The notes: a model not told the origin generated them from the letters alone. A stretch of DNA of 64,000 nucleotides from Fodinibacter sp963707895 (GCA_963707895.1 CAVPRS010000010.1:634128-698127), one strand, 5' to 3'. Positions 35,301-45,177 are shown, counted from the first letter of the stretch. Made by a program: numbers and translations.

Positions 35301-36235
35301 AGGACTCCCTGGTCCTCGCCGTCCACGGCACGCTGCGGGCGTCCGGGCCCCCGTCGGTCGAGGTTCTGGCCGAGCTGCGCAACTTCCAGCTGAACCTGTT
35401 CTCCAAGGACCCGCTCATCCAGATCCCGTTCGAGCGGCTGTCGTTCAAGGCCGGCTCGTCGGGCAAGGCCGAGGTCGACGTCGTCATGGACGACATCGTC
35501 TTCGGCGGCTTCCTGTCCTTCATCGAGACGGTCAAGGAGCTCATCCCGCTCGACGGCTTCTCCGACCCGCCGAGCGTCGAGGTCACGCCGGCGGGGCTGA
35601 CCGCGGGGTTCAGCCTCACCCTGCCCAACCTCGCCATCGGCGTGTTCAGCCTGTCGAACATGTCGCTCGGTGCCGACGTGAAGGTGCCGTTCCTCGGCGA
35701 GACGATCACCGTCGGCTTCAACTTCTGCACCCGCGAGCGGCCGTTCGTGCTCGCCGTGGTCTTCCTCGGCGGCGGTGGCTGGTTCCTGGTCCGCCTCTCC
35801 CCCAAGGGACTCGAGGTGCTCGAGCTCGGCCTCGAGGCCGGTGCCTACCTGGCGGTCGACTTCGGCGTCGCGTCGGGTTCGATCTCGGCCGCCATCGGCA
35901 TCTACATCCGGCTCGAGGGCGAGAAGGGTTCGCTGACCGGCTACTTCCGCCTCCGCGGCGAGGTCGACGTGCTCGGTCTGATCTCGGCATCCATCGAGCT
36001 CTACATGGAGCTGGTCTACAGCTTCGACACCGGGAAGATGATCGGCCGGGCGCGGATCACCGTCGAGGTCGAGGTGCTCTGCTTCTCGGCGAGCGTGACG
36101 ATCGAGGCCGAGCGGCAGTTCGCGGGGTCCAACGGTGACCCGAGCCTGCGTGACGTCGTCATGGAGGACGACGGGACCGCACCCGCCTGGGACGACTACC
36201 TGCTCGCCTTCGCCCCCGAGGAGGTGGCGGCATGA
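32312..36235 (+). CDS. Giant uncharacterised protein 1 (about 1307 residues)
   Basis: An intact 1307-residue frame with no recognised enzyme motif, no signal peptide and no clear TM helix. Visible parts are a leading beta-rich domain (residues 1-100), a proline-rich spacer (about 103-117), a long mixed region with WTRDRDDLPTADWRDPF and FVRVVYPGYLYPLGQPTVRVKITERSIR, a helical or coiled-coil stretch (about 819-913, rich in Ala/Asp/Glu/Gln), and a C-terminal region (about 970-1280) of alternating hydrophobic beta strands and Gly turns (GVFSLSNMSLGADVKVPFLGETITVGFNFCTRERPFV). That last part resembles repeats of strand pairs in DUF6603-like proteins. It overlaps the next gene by 4 bp (ATGA), so the two are co-translated. 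The protein is likely cytoplasmic or exported by an unknown route. Confidence 0.75.
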   Translation: MTNRTVPGLPDAGKLHPYNHREGDGDIVVDVIRPGDLVAITVTVRGATLQPPPVPDAADAHSVLVAGPNAVLLVDFPFQHAHEEASYEASGAARPDPLHPDKPAPPPPGPPPPPVVLAAQQPARYRPGRGSRLVFALPPGGTIDYTTAGILGALPWLDAVLHPRGETPGTRPPRYELPNGLKLDLVPGLEVALGNGMFAVLRDKGVLITTRAKAGTAVPDAGSVFGIGRLAANDRLVADFIRSRGVSVGRGVDRAALGGRVGELLDPRIPPIIVRRGTYSRKATLDETAIEAPFRLQISPTSEGHWVHAAQTVAADDAPGHVELWHTRLDTGERTEKDLLWPTEPADDETRVVRAVWTRDRDDLPTADWRDPFVDQSPKALRPDEVKTPEPDADPFLGSLDRADRHRIVRQTAEVWPGKGSARLEPAPVGAERLWLTSLGAWLELHGQWNTKPYSEALIASVLAWDHIATGGRDQFVRVVYPGYLYPLGQPTVRVKITERSIRPTTNPTAGLFQRQFLVVIDPVRTHAIPGFHLTRTEVRPLVTPSLDPPGDDVLPGLGSDKAFWPRVGGKAFSFRVSTIDRDGRPGSFDAPLVWVAEHVGLASDLAALDKGYSEDSRRVIDLGGQTVAFVTKEDAGDARLETQSVRLLGKAAQGRSTPRLSTADVVLPAAQAIAGTGATRITYYAPYRKGGFTGSNSGRVWAATVTGEISADPDYSADLITSGPLPAQDVAKALPRIGFGGEPGDAGSDKAGGFVQPSLTVAGLSLRQGPVGDLATVATGSFDPAAFLGDALPKLFGLVELKDLLPTGALDEAPSLITDALDTLSAIEKEVQRAVAIATDAVAQAQRVLDKVQGTAGDAQAAAQALLDDAEDLAQAYVDLVAALPGVVSALAGLDEAAVTAALVTAPNGLIPRLTTAAAATRALSRPPMPLFSRTRLDQVASALERFAASTALAADVVGFLRGLELAKKEITFRYEWTPTMRSWPSEASPLIHLEKDSLVLAVHGTLRASGPPSVEVLAELRNFQLNLFSKDPLIQIPFERLSFKAGSSGKAEVDVVMDDIVFGGFLSFIETVKELIPLDGFSDPPSVEVTPAGLTAGFSLTLPNLAIGVFSLSNMSLGADVKVPFLGETITVGFNFCTRERPFVLAVVFLGGGGWFLVRLSPKGLEVLELGLEAGAYLAVDFGVASGSISAAIGIYIRLEGEKGSLTGYFRLRGEVDVLGLISASIELYMELVYSFDTGKMIGRARITVEVEVLCFSASVTIEAERQFAGSNGDPSLRDVVMEDDGTAPAWDDYLLAFAPEEVAA

Positions 36236-39200
36236 ACGCCGAGTGGTTCACCGCGATCGCGCTGCCGGTGTCGGTCGCCGAGGATGCCGACACGCACGTC
36301 ACCGTGTTCATCGCGCCGACGCTTCGGCCCGACCACGACGGCGCGACGCTCGCCGAGTTCGAGCTGTTCCGCGACTGGGGGGACGTGGTCGCCGGCGGCG
36401 TCGAGGTGACCCTCGTCGACCAGCTCGGCGAGTTCGCGGCCGACGTCGACCTCTCGGGCCACGACCAGGCGTTGTGGCGCAAGGCGTTCGGTCCGAACAC
36501 ACCGGTGCTCGCGAACCTCGTGCCCGAGTGGCAGCAGCGCGACTGGCGCACCTTCGCCGCCAAGGACTGCTCCGACATCGCCAAGGCCGTGCACCTTGCC
36601 ACGGTCGCGGCCGACCCGGTGACCCCGGTCTCGCCGCTCGCCCACCCCCTCACCCAGGCCGTGCTCGGCGTGGCACAGCAGGCCGGCGCCCTGACCCTGG
36701 CGGAGGGACACGACCGCCGCCACCCGGTCCCGGTCTACGACGAGTCCCGACTGACCCGCTTCCTCGACGACTCGCTCAGGCGTGGGCGCGACGGTGCCTG
36801 GACGACTCCCGAGGCCCGACCGGGGTCGGCGGGCGCCGATGGCGCCGACCCCACCGGTTCGGTGCTCGACGCCCTCCGCCAGCTGCACCTGGCGCGCCGC
36901 TTCTACGAGCGACCCGAGAGCCAGGCCGCCGAGCAGAAGCTCAAGGACCCCCCGGACAAGGTGGTCCAGCTGCCCTCTCCCGAGCCGGAGTTCCACGAGC
37001 GGGTCGCGGCGGCCGGCGACCACCCGACGTTCCTGCGCCGGCTCGGCCTGTTGCTGCCGGTGCGCACCGACCCGGCCCGGCTTGCGGCGCAGCCGGTGGC
37101 TCGCGGCCGTCGTGCGCACCCGGGTGGCCGACGGTTCGTGCCGCTCGCCACGGCTGGCCGTGCACGCCCTGCGCGACGACTCCTTCGTCAGCGTCCCCAA
37201 CCCCGACGACCCCGCCATCTGGGCCGACGGTGCACTCGCCCTCGGCGACGCCACCGTCTTCGACGTCGTCGATGTCGACCCCGACGGCTCCGCGATCAAG
37301 GCCGAGCGCTTCCTCACCACGGTGCCGCGGCTCGCCATCGCCCAGCTGCAGAAGATGCCGGCGGATGCCGCGTCGCCCGCCATGCGCGCGAGCGGGCTCA
37401 CGGTCACCCGGCGCCAGCAGGCCGGACGGGCTCTGACCCAGCTCGACCGGCAGCAGGGCTACCAGGGCGCGCTCGAGGTGGCGGCACCGCCGGCGGACCT
37501 GCCGCTGCTGCACACCCAGGACGTCACCCGCGGGGTGCGCGTCGAGGTGTGGGACTCGGTGACCAAGGTCTGGCACTCACTGCACTCGCGACGGTCGACG
37601 CTGCTCGTCAAGGGCGCGACGGTCTACACCGACGACCCCAACGACGGCTTCATCCAGGGCACGAGCGCCACCGAGACCCGCGAGGTGCCGGACAGCGCCA
37701 TCCACGTCCACGAGGCGATGTTCGGCTGGGAGGGGTGGAGCCTGTCGGCCCCGCGTCCCGGGAAGCGGGTCCGACCGGTGATCACCGACGCCCCCGGCGG
37801 CGGCAGCCAGATCGAGGAGAGGGCCGAGACGACACCCACGACCAAGCAGGGGAAAGAGAAGCCGCCGCACCCGTTCGTCTTCACCCACCGCTTCGCCGAG
37901 GGCACGCTCCCCCGGCTGCGCTTCGGCCGCGACTACTCGTTCCGGGCGTGGGCGGTCGACCTCGGCGGGAACGTCCGCACCCATCACGTGGGGCCGCGAC
38001 CGCCCGCGCTCGAGGCCATCGCCGCGAACGCACTCGGGGTGTCGTCCCTCTCCGACCGCGCCCTGTCCCGGCGGCTCGCGAGCGCCAGTGCCCGTGACGT
38101 GCCCGCCCTGGCCTCCGCGTTCACCGCGGCTGCCGCGGCGGCACCGACCGCGGCGGAGGTCGAGGCCGCCCGCCTCGCCGACCTGGGGTTCGACGACCTC
38201 GACGACGCCGCGCCCGACAACGCCGGACGCTGCGGGCGCCGCGAACGCCGGGGCCGCCGCGAACGCCACGGGCGGGCCCCGCGCCACACCCGAGGTGTCG
38301 GTCGGGGCGGGTGAGCGCCTGCTCGAGGCGCTCACCCCCGACGACCTGCACACCATCGTGCTCGGCACCTCCCTCGGCCGCCCCGCCGCCGACGCGGTCA
38401 GCGCGGTGGATGCCGGTGAGCCGGCCCTGCGCGACCTCGGCGTGAGGGGTGCCGCAGCCCGGCGCGTCCTGGCCGAGCCGCCCGCGCCGCCCGACGGCAT
38501 CCGGTCTCGTGCTGCCGCGGTCGGGGCGTCGTTCCGCGTGGCCGCGTCCAGGGGATCCGTCGTCCGGAGCCCGATGCTCACCGACCTCGACACCGCGCGT
38601 GACCTCATCACCGGGCACCTCGCCGACCTGCTCGGCGGGCCGCGGGCGCTCGACCCGACCGGCCCGCTGGTCCGGCACGCCGCCGCCACGGTCACACCCC
38701 CGCGGCCGTTCCTGCGATGGGACCCCGTGCCGCCCCCGGTGGTCGTGCCCCTGACGGCGTTCACCGAGGGCGAGTCGCTGCGGGTCGTCGTGGTGCGCTC
38801 GGGCGTGACCCAGGACCCCGACACGCTCGAGGTGACCACCCAGGACCCGGCGACCTACGCGGCATCCGTCGCGGCGATCGCCCCGCTCTACGCCGAGGAC
38901 GCCAAGCGGCACCTGGCGCCCCCGAAGACCAGCCAGGGGCAGGCCGAGCTGCACGGCGAGTTCGACGCCGGCATCGACGAGGGCACCCCCGCGGCGCAGG
39001 CGGCGGATGCTGGCCTGGGCGCTGCGCGAGAGCGGCAGCTTCTACGACCGGACCGTGCCGCACCCCACCGACCCGGGCGGGGCACCATCGACGCAGCCCG
39101 GCATCCGACTGCTGCCCGAGCCGGTGGCCGGCGACCACTTCAACCCGAGCGACCCGAACCGTCCGCTGAAGGTGCTGCCTCCGGCCGCGCCGGGGACGCC

Positions 39201-41284
39201 CGACGAGCTCGTGCTCAACCCGGGCGACGCGCCCGCTCCCGGCCAGTACGTCGTGCACGGCAACCCGACCCTGGCCCTGCCCTACCTGCCCGACCCGCTG
39301 GCGGTCGGGGTGTCGCTGGCGTTCCTCGAGGCCGGCAGCGGGCGGCACGTCGCCTTCCCGTGGGGCGCCGAGCAGGTCACCGCTCGCTACCCCGGCACCT
39401 GGCCGGTGCGCGAGCCGTTCGTGCTCACCCTCGCCAATGGCGCACAGCTCGGCGCGAGCATCGAGGGGCGCGGCATCGGCATCCAGCTGCCTCCCGGCGA
39501 CGTGCAGACGTTCCGGCTCGCGAGCTCGGTGCAGCGAAAGCGGTTGCCCTGGTTCGGTGTCTGGCGCAGCCTCGACGACGCTCTGACGTCGAACGACGAC
39601 GTGCGAGAGGCGGCCGCCGACGGGTTGCTCTGGTCGCTCACCCCGGGCGAGGAGGTGCGGCTCGTGCACGCCGTGCCACGACCGGTGTCGGCGCCGCGAC
39701 CCACGACCGTGAAGGTGCACCGCATCTACGGGTCGGTGCTCGCAGCGCTGATCGGCGGCGTGGAGGTGCACGGCCCGAGCACCGACAAGCTCACCACCAC
39801 GCTCGCCTGGACCGACCTCGTCGACGACCTCACCCTGGAGGGACCGGTCGAGCGCACGAGCACGGCATCGGGCTTTGACGTCTCCGTGCGCCCGAGCGAC
39901 CGCCTCGTGCCGCTGTGGGTCCTCGACCAGACCGTGCCGCTGCCCGGCTGGGAGGGCGTGGTGCTGCGCAGCACCACGCACGCGTTGCCCGACACCAAGC
40001 ACCACCGGGTGCGCTACCGGTTCCGCGCGTCGACCCGCTTCCGGGAGTACTTCGACCCCCGGCTGCTCGCGCCCGACCCGACGAACCCGGTCGACGACGG
40101 GCAGAGCGTGGTGAGCGAGGAGCTCGAGATCTCGGTGCCCTCGACGGTGCGGCCCGACGCCCCGAAGGTGCACTCGGTGCTGCCGCTGTTCCGGTGGGAC
40201 GAGACCGAGGAGCCCGAGCAGCCGTTCGGACGCCGTCGGGTACGTCGCCCCGGCCTGCGGATCTACCTCGATCGGCCGTGGAACTCGAGCGGCGACGACG
40301 AGCTGCTGGCCGTGCTGCTGGCCGTCGGCGGCGACGACAACCCGGTCTACCCGCTGCCCAAGGAGAACACGGCCGAGGGCTTCCCGTTCGCGAGCAAGTG
40401 GGGCAGCGACCCGATCTGGAACGCGCCCGGCGTCCTCGCCCGGGCGGTCACGCTCGCCGAGCTGGATGACGCGATGTCGCTCACCGGCTTCGACGACCAG
40501 GTCGAGGCGGGTCGTCCCGTGGCGCCTCCCGCTGCTCTTCCGCTGCCGCTGGTCGGGACCGGGCTCGAGAACGCACCCGAGACCGTGCCGATCCTCGCGG
40601 TGGGCTACCGGCCTCAGTTCAGCACCGAGCGCCAGCTGTGGTTCGTCGACATCGCGTTCGACGCACGCGCCACGTTCTGGCCGTTCGTGCGCCTTGCTGT
40701 TGCGCGCTACCAGCCGGAGTCGGTTGTCGGCGCCCACCTCTCCACACCGGTGCGGATCGACCAGGTGCAGCTCGCCCCCGAGCGCACGGCGTCGGTGGCC
40801 CGGACCGACGACACGCACGCACGCGTCGTGGTGAGTGGGTTGGCCGGGCACCGGGAGTCGGCGTCGCGCCAGTTCGCGGTGTCGGTGGCGGAGAACCGCC
40901 GGCTCGTCGCGCGGCTGCAGCGGTTCGACCCTGCGGTCGGCGGCGACCTCGCGTGGGTCAGCGTGGATGCCGTGCAGCTCGAGGTGCGTGGGTACGCCAG
41001 CCGTGCCGAGGACCTCGTGTGGGTCGGCGAGCTCGAGTCGGATGCCGTCATGGACGTTCGCACCCCCGTCGGCGGCACCGCCCCCGGTGGCCAGGTGGCG
41101 CAGGTGGGCGGCCGGCGGTGGGCCAGGTGCAGCCGGTGCGGCAGCTGCATCGACGTGGCGAGTGCGCGTGGAGGAGTGGGAGCGCTTCCCCGGCGACCGG
41201 CCGACCCGCGAGGAGATGGCCGAGTTCGGCGAGGCACCGGTCTGGGAGCAGCGCCTGGTCTACGCCGACGACATCTACCTGTGA
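36232..41284 (+). pseudogene. Giant uncharacterised protein 2 (about 1682 residues), frameshifted
   Basis: One gene broken by about four +1 insertions, near 37085 (CTTGCGG), 38223 (GCCGGACG), 39005 and between 41070 and 41160. Removing them gives 1683 codons. Recognisable stretches are WLAAVVRTRVADG, FGRDYSFRAWAVDLGGNVR (about residue 569), LRIYLDRPWNSSGDDELLAVLL (about 1341) and PFVRLAVARYQPESVVGAHLS (about 1482), then WRVRVEEWERFPGDRPTREEMAEFGEAPVWEQRLVYADDIYL to the stop. I recall close relatives of the last motifs in giant hypothetical proteins of scattered bacteria. No function is known to me. It is coupled to giant gene 1. Confidence 0.7.
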
Positions 41285-41293
41285 GCTCGTCCG

Positions 41294-41307
41294 CGTACGC
41301 GCGTACG
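41294..41307. repeat. Perfect 14-bp palindrome
   Basis: CGTACGCGCGTACG lies 10 bp after the stop of giant gene 2. It may be a short terminator stem or a protein site. The following 40 bases are also rich in ACGTTCG-type half repeats. Confidence 0.5.
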
Positions 41308-41439
41308 TTCGGTCAGTGCTGACGTTCGTTCGTGCCAACGTGCAAGACGTGCAGGGCGTGAACGTGCCCGGCGCGCGGATGTGCGGGATCCTGAAGTCGA
41401 GGCCGCGACAGAGCAGACCCTTGAGGAAGGACACTCGAG

Positions 41440-41622
41440 ATGGAGATCGACAAGCAGGAGATCCTGGACCAGCTCCGCGGCCGCGGTGAGGACGAGATCG
41501 CCGACCGGGCCGAGCTGGAACTCCCGGACCAGGTCGACACCGACGAGCACCACGACCAGCTCCACCAGCTCGGCATCAACCCGATGGACCTGATCGGCGG
41601 CATCGGCGGCACCTTCGGCTGA
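41440..41622 (+). CDS. Small acidic conserved protein (60 residues)
   Basis: MEIDKQEILDQLRGRGEDEI begins an acidic helical protein with a Gly-rich C-terminal tail (GINPMDLIGGIGG). I recall close relatives in actinobacteria with the same LRGRG-x-D-x-A-D-x-A-x-x-ELP-x-x-VDTD pattern. GGAAGGA precedes the ATG at good spacing. It is downstream of the giant genes, with about 155 bp between, and convergent with DUF222 copy 2. The function is unknown. Confidence 0.75.
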   Translation: MEIDKQEILDQLRGRGEDEIADRAELELPDQVDTDEHHDQLHQLGINPMDLIGGIGGTFG

Positions 41623-41769
41623 CCCGCGCGCCCGGGTCCATGGCTTCTTCGGCTGGTCCCACCACATATCTCCGGTGACGTCCGTCCCGCTCGGCGGCAT
41701 CCGCGGCGGATTTTGCCTGCTCCCCTCGCCGGCAGATGCCTGGCCATCCCGTGAGCAGACGCGACCGTC

Positions 41770-41793
41770 CACCCCGCCTCGAGCGGCGGGGTG
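41770..41793 (-). terminator. Hairpin behind DUF222 copy 2
   Basis: CACCCCGCC (41770-41778) pairs with GGCGGGGTG (41785-41793) around TCGAGC, 11 bp beyond the stop codon. A related GC-rich inverted repeat follows copy 1 near 26010-26048, and the sequence GTGCGGGGCGGGGTCACGC is shared at the end of both genes. Confidence 0.65.
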
Positions 41794-41803
41794 CGGGGCG
41801 GGG

Positions 41804-43098
41804 TCACGCTGGTTCCCGGGCTGCTGCGACGGCGAGCAGCCGGTCGTACGAACCCACCGTGAGGTCCCACTCGACCCTCGTTCCGGCATCGTCCTCGACA
41901 AGTAGCTCCCGCGTAGCGCCGCGAGTGCACGATCGTGTGGTGCCGCTCGCACAGTAAGGCCGCGTTGTCGAGAGTCGCTCGCCCCGCCGTCGGCCCAGTG
42001 CCAGAGATGATGCGCGTCGCACCACTGACCGGGCATGTCACACCCCGGATAAGTGCAGTGGCGATCTCGGAACCACAACCGACGCGTCTGAGCGGCAGAG
42101 AAGAGCCGCACCTGGCGCCCGAGGTCGAGAACCTCGCCGTCGCTGCCGAGCACTGCGGGGATGATTGACGCGTCGCACGCCAGCCGACGCACCGTCTCGG
42201 GGGCCAGCAGCTCGCCGGCATCGACCCCTCCGAGGGTCGCCCCGGCCCCGGCGAGCCCGTTGCGCAGGCTTTCGAGGTCGATCGTGACGAACAGCTGCGA
42301 CTTGGTGCCCCTTGGCGTCGCCTCACCGGCCGAGACCGCCCGTCGGACCAGCTGCACGAGCGCGTCACCGCGACGGCGGTCGCTCGATCGCAGATCGCGC
42401 TCGCCGTCGAGCGGCTGCGGCGCCGAGAGCGGCCCGAGAGCGGCCTCCAGGACGGCCCGGCCCTCCGGATCGAGCGTCAGGCGGTACTCCGCCAGCCCGA
42501 GCTCGTCGACGTGAGGACGTGAGAGCGACACGAAGCGCTTGGCGGCATCCTGCTCACGCTGCAGCACACCGTCGCGGCCGTACTCGGCGAGCAGTCGCGA
42601 CCGCAGCATGCGGCACGCGCCTGGCCCGTGGTCCGCTGCCATTTCGACCAGTCCGTCAAGGACGGTGGGCTCCACTCCCTCGGCGAGCAGCGGCGCGAGC
42701 TTGTCGGCCTCGCAGATCACCACAGCGGCACTACGCACCGGAAGCCGACCGGACAGCACGGCATCCTTGACCGCCGACCGACCGCTGACGGCGAACGCCT
42801 GGGCCACCGCTACGACCTGCGCAGCGCCGCCGGCCCGGGTGGACGGTGCGTGCCGCCGCACCCACTGAACCGGTGTGAGCGCCAGAGCCCCGGACCCGGT
42901 CTCGCCTCGACGCGTCGCCTCGGCGAGGACCACCACGCGCGCTGACTCGCCCGCAGTGACCATGCGATCGGCCTCGGCCATGACCTCCTCGAGCTCGGTC
43001 GTGCCGGCCCGCCACAGCTCGGACCCGAGCCCGTCCAGGGCCTCGCTCGCCGCCACCATCCGGTCGCGGCGTTCCTGGAGCGTTGGTCCTGGTGCCAT
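41804..43098 (-). pseudogene. DUF222 / HNH protein, copy 2, frameshifted
   Basis: Nearly collinear with copy 1 and about three quarters identical by eye. Two extra bases break it: near 41974 (GACTCTCGAC, expected GACCTCGAC, restoring ASDLDNAALLCERHHTIVHSRRYAG) and near 41905 (GCGGGAGC, restoring ELLVEDDAGTRVEWDLTVGSYDRLLAVAAAREPA). Without them the gene is exactly 1293 bp, the same as copy 1. The HNH core CTYPGCDMPGQWCDAHHLWHWADGG is complete. The sequence upstream (GTACGATTAG) matches copy 1, so it is probably leaderless. Confidence 0.85.
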
Positions 43099-43104
43099 GC
43101 GCTA

Positions 43105-43110
43105 ATCGTA
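43105..43110 (-). promoter_or_regulatory. Leaderless -10 element of DUF222 copy 2
   Basis: TACGAT on the minus strand, six bases before the ATG at 43098, the same as for copy 1. Confidence 0.55.
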
Positions 43111-43372
43111 CAAACGTTCACTGACACCGACGACGGTTATCCACAGGGATCAGCCACCGTTACGGCGAGCCCGGGCCCCAGACGCTTGCAGGCTGGCCTC
43201 GAATTTGGAAGTCATAGAAACCCTCTAGACCTCACCCGTAACACATACAAGCCTCACACCAGGCACCGGGCTATCGCTGGGACGTGGTCAGAGCGCTCGG
43301 GTCAGCTGGGGCCCTCGGCGTGCCGAGCCGTCGGCTCACAACTGCGGCAGTACCTGATGAAGGACCATCCAA

Positions 43373-44055
43373 ATGGAGACGAACATCCAGACCGCACCGG
43401 TCGACACTCATCCGGTGGCCAAGGCCAAGAAGCCGCTCTACAGAGGTGATGGGCGATCGCCTTGGTCGCAGGCTTCGCGCTGTACGTCGTCGTGCGGCGA
43501 CAAGCGGAGGTATCGACACCCCCACCCCGGTTGCCGACAAGCCAGTCGCGGACACCGGCCCAGGCAGCTGCTCCCAAGCCGGCTGCTCCCAAGCCGGCTG
43601 CTCCCAAGCCGGCTGCTCCCAAGCCGGCTGCTTCCAAGCCGGCGGCGAAGCCGAAGGCCGTCGCCTCGCAGGTCAACAAGCCGGTCCGCGACGGCAAGTT
43701 CGAGTTCACCGTCAAGAACGTCAAATGTGGGATCTCCAAGGTCGGCAACGAGTACCTGAGCACCAAGGCCCAGGGCCAGTTCTGCGCTGTCCAGCTCACC
43801 ATCGCGAACATCGGAGACGAACCGCAGTCCATGTTCTCGGACAACCAGAAGGCCTTCGACGCGAGGGCCGGGAGTTCTCCGCAGACAGTGAGGCCGCGAT
43901 GTACGACGACAGCTCGCAGGTTCTGTGGGAGGAGATCAACCCGGGCAACTCCGTGAAGGGCAAGGCCTACTTCGACGTGCCGAAGGGCGCGAAGCTCACC
44001 CAGCTCGAACTGCACGACTCGATGTTCTCCGATGGCGTTCAAGGTCGTCCTCTGA
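43373..44055 (+). pseudogene. DUF4352-like membrane-anchored protein, frameshifted
   Basis: The pieces read in order as METNIQTAPVDTHPVAKAKKPLYR, a TM helix AIALVAGFALYVVV, TPVADKPVADTG, an Ala-Ala-Pro-Lys-Pro repeat linker, then the DUF4352 (telokin-like) domain: GKFEFTVKNVKCGISKVGNEYLSTKAQGQFCAVQLTIANIGDEPQSMFSDNQKAFDA and, after another shift, GREFSADSEAAMYDDSSQVLWEEINPGNSVKGKAYFDVPKGAKLTQLELHDSMFSDGVKVVL. Several +1 shifts (near 43450, 43530-43560, 43865, 44035) are needed. The stop is TGA 44053-44055. Such proteins are surface-exposed and of unknown role. Confidence 0.72.
43567..43641 (+). repeat. Five 15-bp tandem repeats (AAPKP linker)
   Basis: GCTGCTCCCAAGCCG repeats five times (43567-43641; one T for C in the last copy), encoding Ala-Ala-Pro-Lys-Pro units between the TM helix and the DUF4352 domain. 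A rigid cell-wall-spanning linker is likely. Confidence 0.9.
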
Positions 44056-44086
44056 TTCCCCAGAAGTCACCGACTCTGACGCCAAT

Positions 44087-44115
44087 GGCCCCCGGATCCT
44101 CTCGATCCGGGGGCC
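44087..44115 (+). terminator. Terminator of the DUF4352 gene
   Basis: GGCCCCCGGATC (44087-44098) pairs perfectly with GATCCGGGGGCC (44104-44115) around CTCTC, starting 32 bp after the stop. Confidence 0.8.
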
Positions 44116-44267
44116 GCTGGCAGGGCCAGGGCCTCCCACGCCGGGACAACGCCCACGCTGCTACGCGCCCGGCGGCAAGACGTGGCACCGAAGGACGCGA
44201 CCTCTCAGAGGCCACCCCAGACTTCCTGACTCGGCGACCGCGACCCTCCGCGCGGTCGGTCAGGACC

Positions 44268-44303
44268 CGAAGCCCCGGTCGATTGTGCCCGATCGGGGCT
44301 TCG
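44268..44303 (-). terminator. Terminator of the SDR gene
   Basis: CGAAGCCCCG (44268-44277) pairs perfectly with CGGGGCTTCG (44294-44303), extendable by three pairs, 28 bp beyond the SDR stop on the minus strand. Together with the previous hairpin it separates two convergent genes. Confidence 0.75.
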
Positions 44304-44331
44304 CGGTGCCCGGACGCCCTTGGCCCCGGGG

Positions 44332-45099
44332 CTAGTAGACGGAGTAGCCGCCGTCGATGACGAGGACCGTTCCGGTGACGAAGCTCGCGGCGTCGGAGGC
44401 CAGGAACACCACTGCCGGGCTGATCTCGTCGGGCATGGCGTAGCGCTGCTGTGGTGCGTCCTCGATCCACTGCCTCCGGTAGCGGGGCTCGTCGACCGGT
44501 GACATGTCCGTCTTGACGTAGCCGGGTGCCACGGCGTTGACCCGGACACCGGACGGTGCCCACTCGGCGGCCAGGGACTTCGTCAGCTGGTGCACGGCCG
44601 CCTTCGAGGTGTTGTAGGCCGGCTGCATCTGCGGGCGGTTGACGATGATCCCGGACATCGACCCGATGTTGACGATGCTGCCGCTCCGGCGCTCGACCAT
44701 GTGTTGGCCGGCCGCCTGGCACATCCGCCACAGCGCCGTGAGGTTCGTGTCGATCACCTGGTCCCACTCGTCATCCGTCACCTCGAGGGCGGGCTTGTGC
44801 ACGCAGGCGCCGGCGTTGTTGACGAGGATGTCGATGTCGTGCGCCCGGGAGACCGCCTCCTCGACGACCTGGTCGACACCCTCCCGGCTGGTCAGCTCGC
44901 CGAGGACGACGTGGGCGACGCGACCCAGCGACTCGACCTCGCCGCGGACCTCCTCCGCCGCGGCCGCGTCACGCCCGTGGATGACGACGTCAGCGCCGGC
45001 TTCCGCCAGGCCGCGGGCGAACGCCCGTCCAAGGCCCCGCGTCGCGCCGGTGACCAAGGCCGTACGGCCGGCGAGTGAAAAGGACTCCAGGACGGTCAT
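44332..45099 (-). CDS. SDR family oxidoreductase
   Basis: A classical short-chain dehydrogenase of 255 residues: TGATRGLGRAFARGLAEAG (NAD(P)-binding), NNAGA, the catalytic Ser in IGSMSG, YNTSKAAVHQLTKSLAAEWAPSGVRVNAVAPGYVKTDM with Tyr and Lys, and PDEISPAVVFLASDAASFVTGTVLVIDGGYSVY. It is close to gluconate 5-dehydrogenase/KduD-like enzymes, but the substrate is not readable. GAGGAG is directly before the first ATG (45105) and 6 bases before the ATG at 45099, so the latter is the likelier start. Confidence 0.86.
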   Translation of the reverse strand: MTVLESFSLAGRTALVTGATRGLGRAFARGLAEAGADVVIHGRDAAAAEEVRGEVESLGRVAHVVLGELTSREGVDQVVEEAVSRAHDIDILVNNAGACVHKPALEVTDDEWDQVIDTNLTALWRMCQAAGQHMVERRSGSIVNIGSMSGIIVNRPQMQPAYNTSKAAVHQLTKSLAAEWAPSGVRVNAVAPGYVKTDMSPVDEPRYRRQWIEDAPQQRYAMPDEISPAVVFLASDAASFVTGTVLVIDGGYSVY

Positions 45100-45177
45100 G
45101 GCCATCTCCTCGATGCGGATGTGTGTGGTGCGTGTGCGATCGGGCCGCGAGTCGTAACTCGGCAGGTGCGCGCTCCA

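Noticed and set aside
36196..40851. Long minus-strand open frames opposite giant gene 2
   Set aside because: Arg/Gly/Val-rich antisense shadows. The plus strand has family-like beta-rich sequence and consistent codon use.
18709..41284. Extracellular contractile injection (eCIS) cluster or prophage
   Set aside because: Only one spike-like gene is present. No sheath, tube, baseplate, AAA ATPase of the eCIS type, integrase or att site was seen.
43567..43641. CRISPR-like array
   Set aside because: The 15-bp units are contiguous, without spacers, and encode an Ala-Ala-Pro-Lys-Pro linker.
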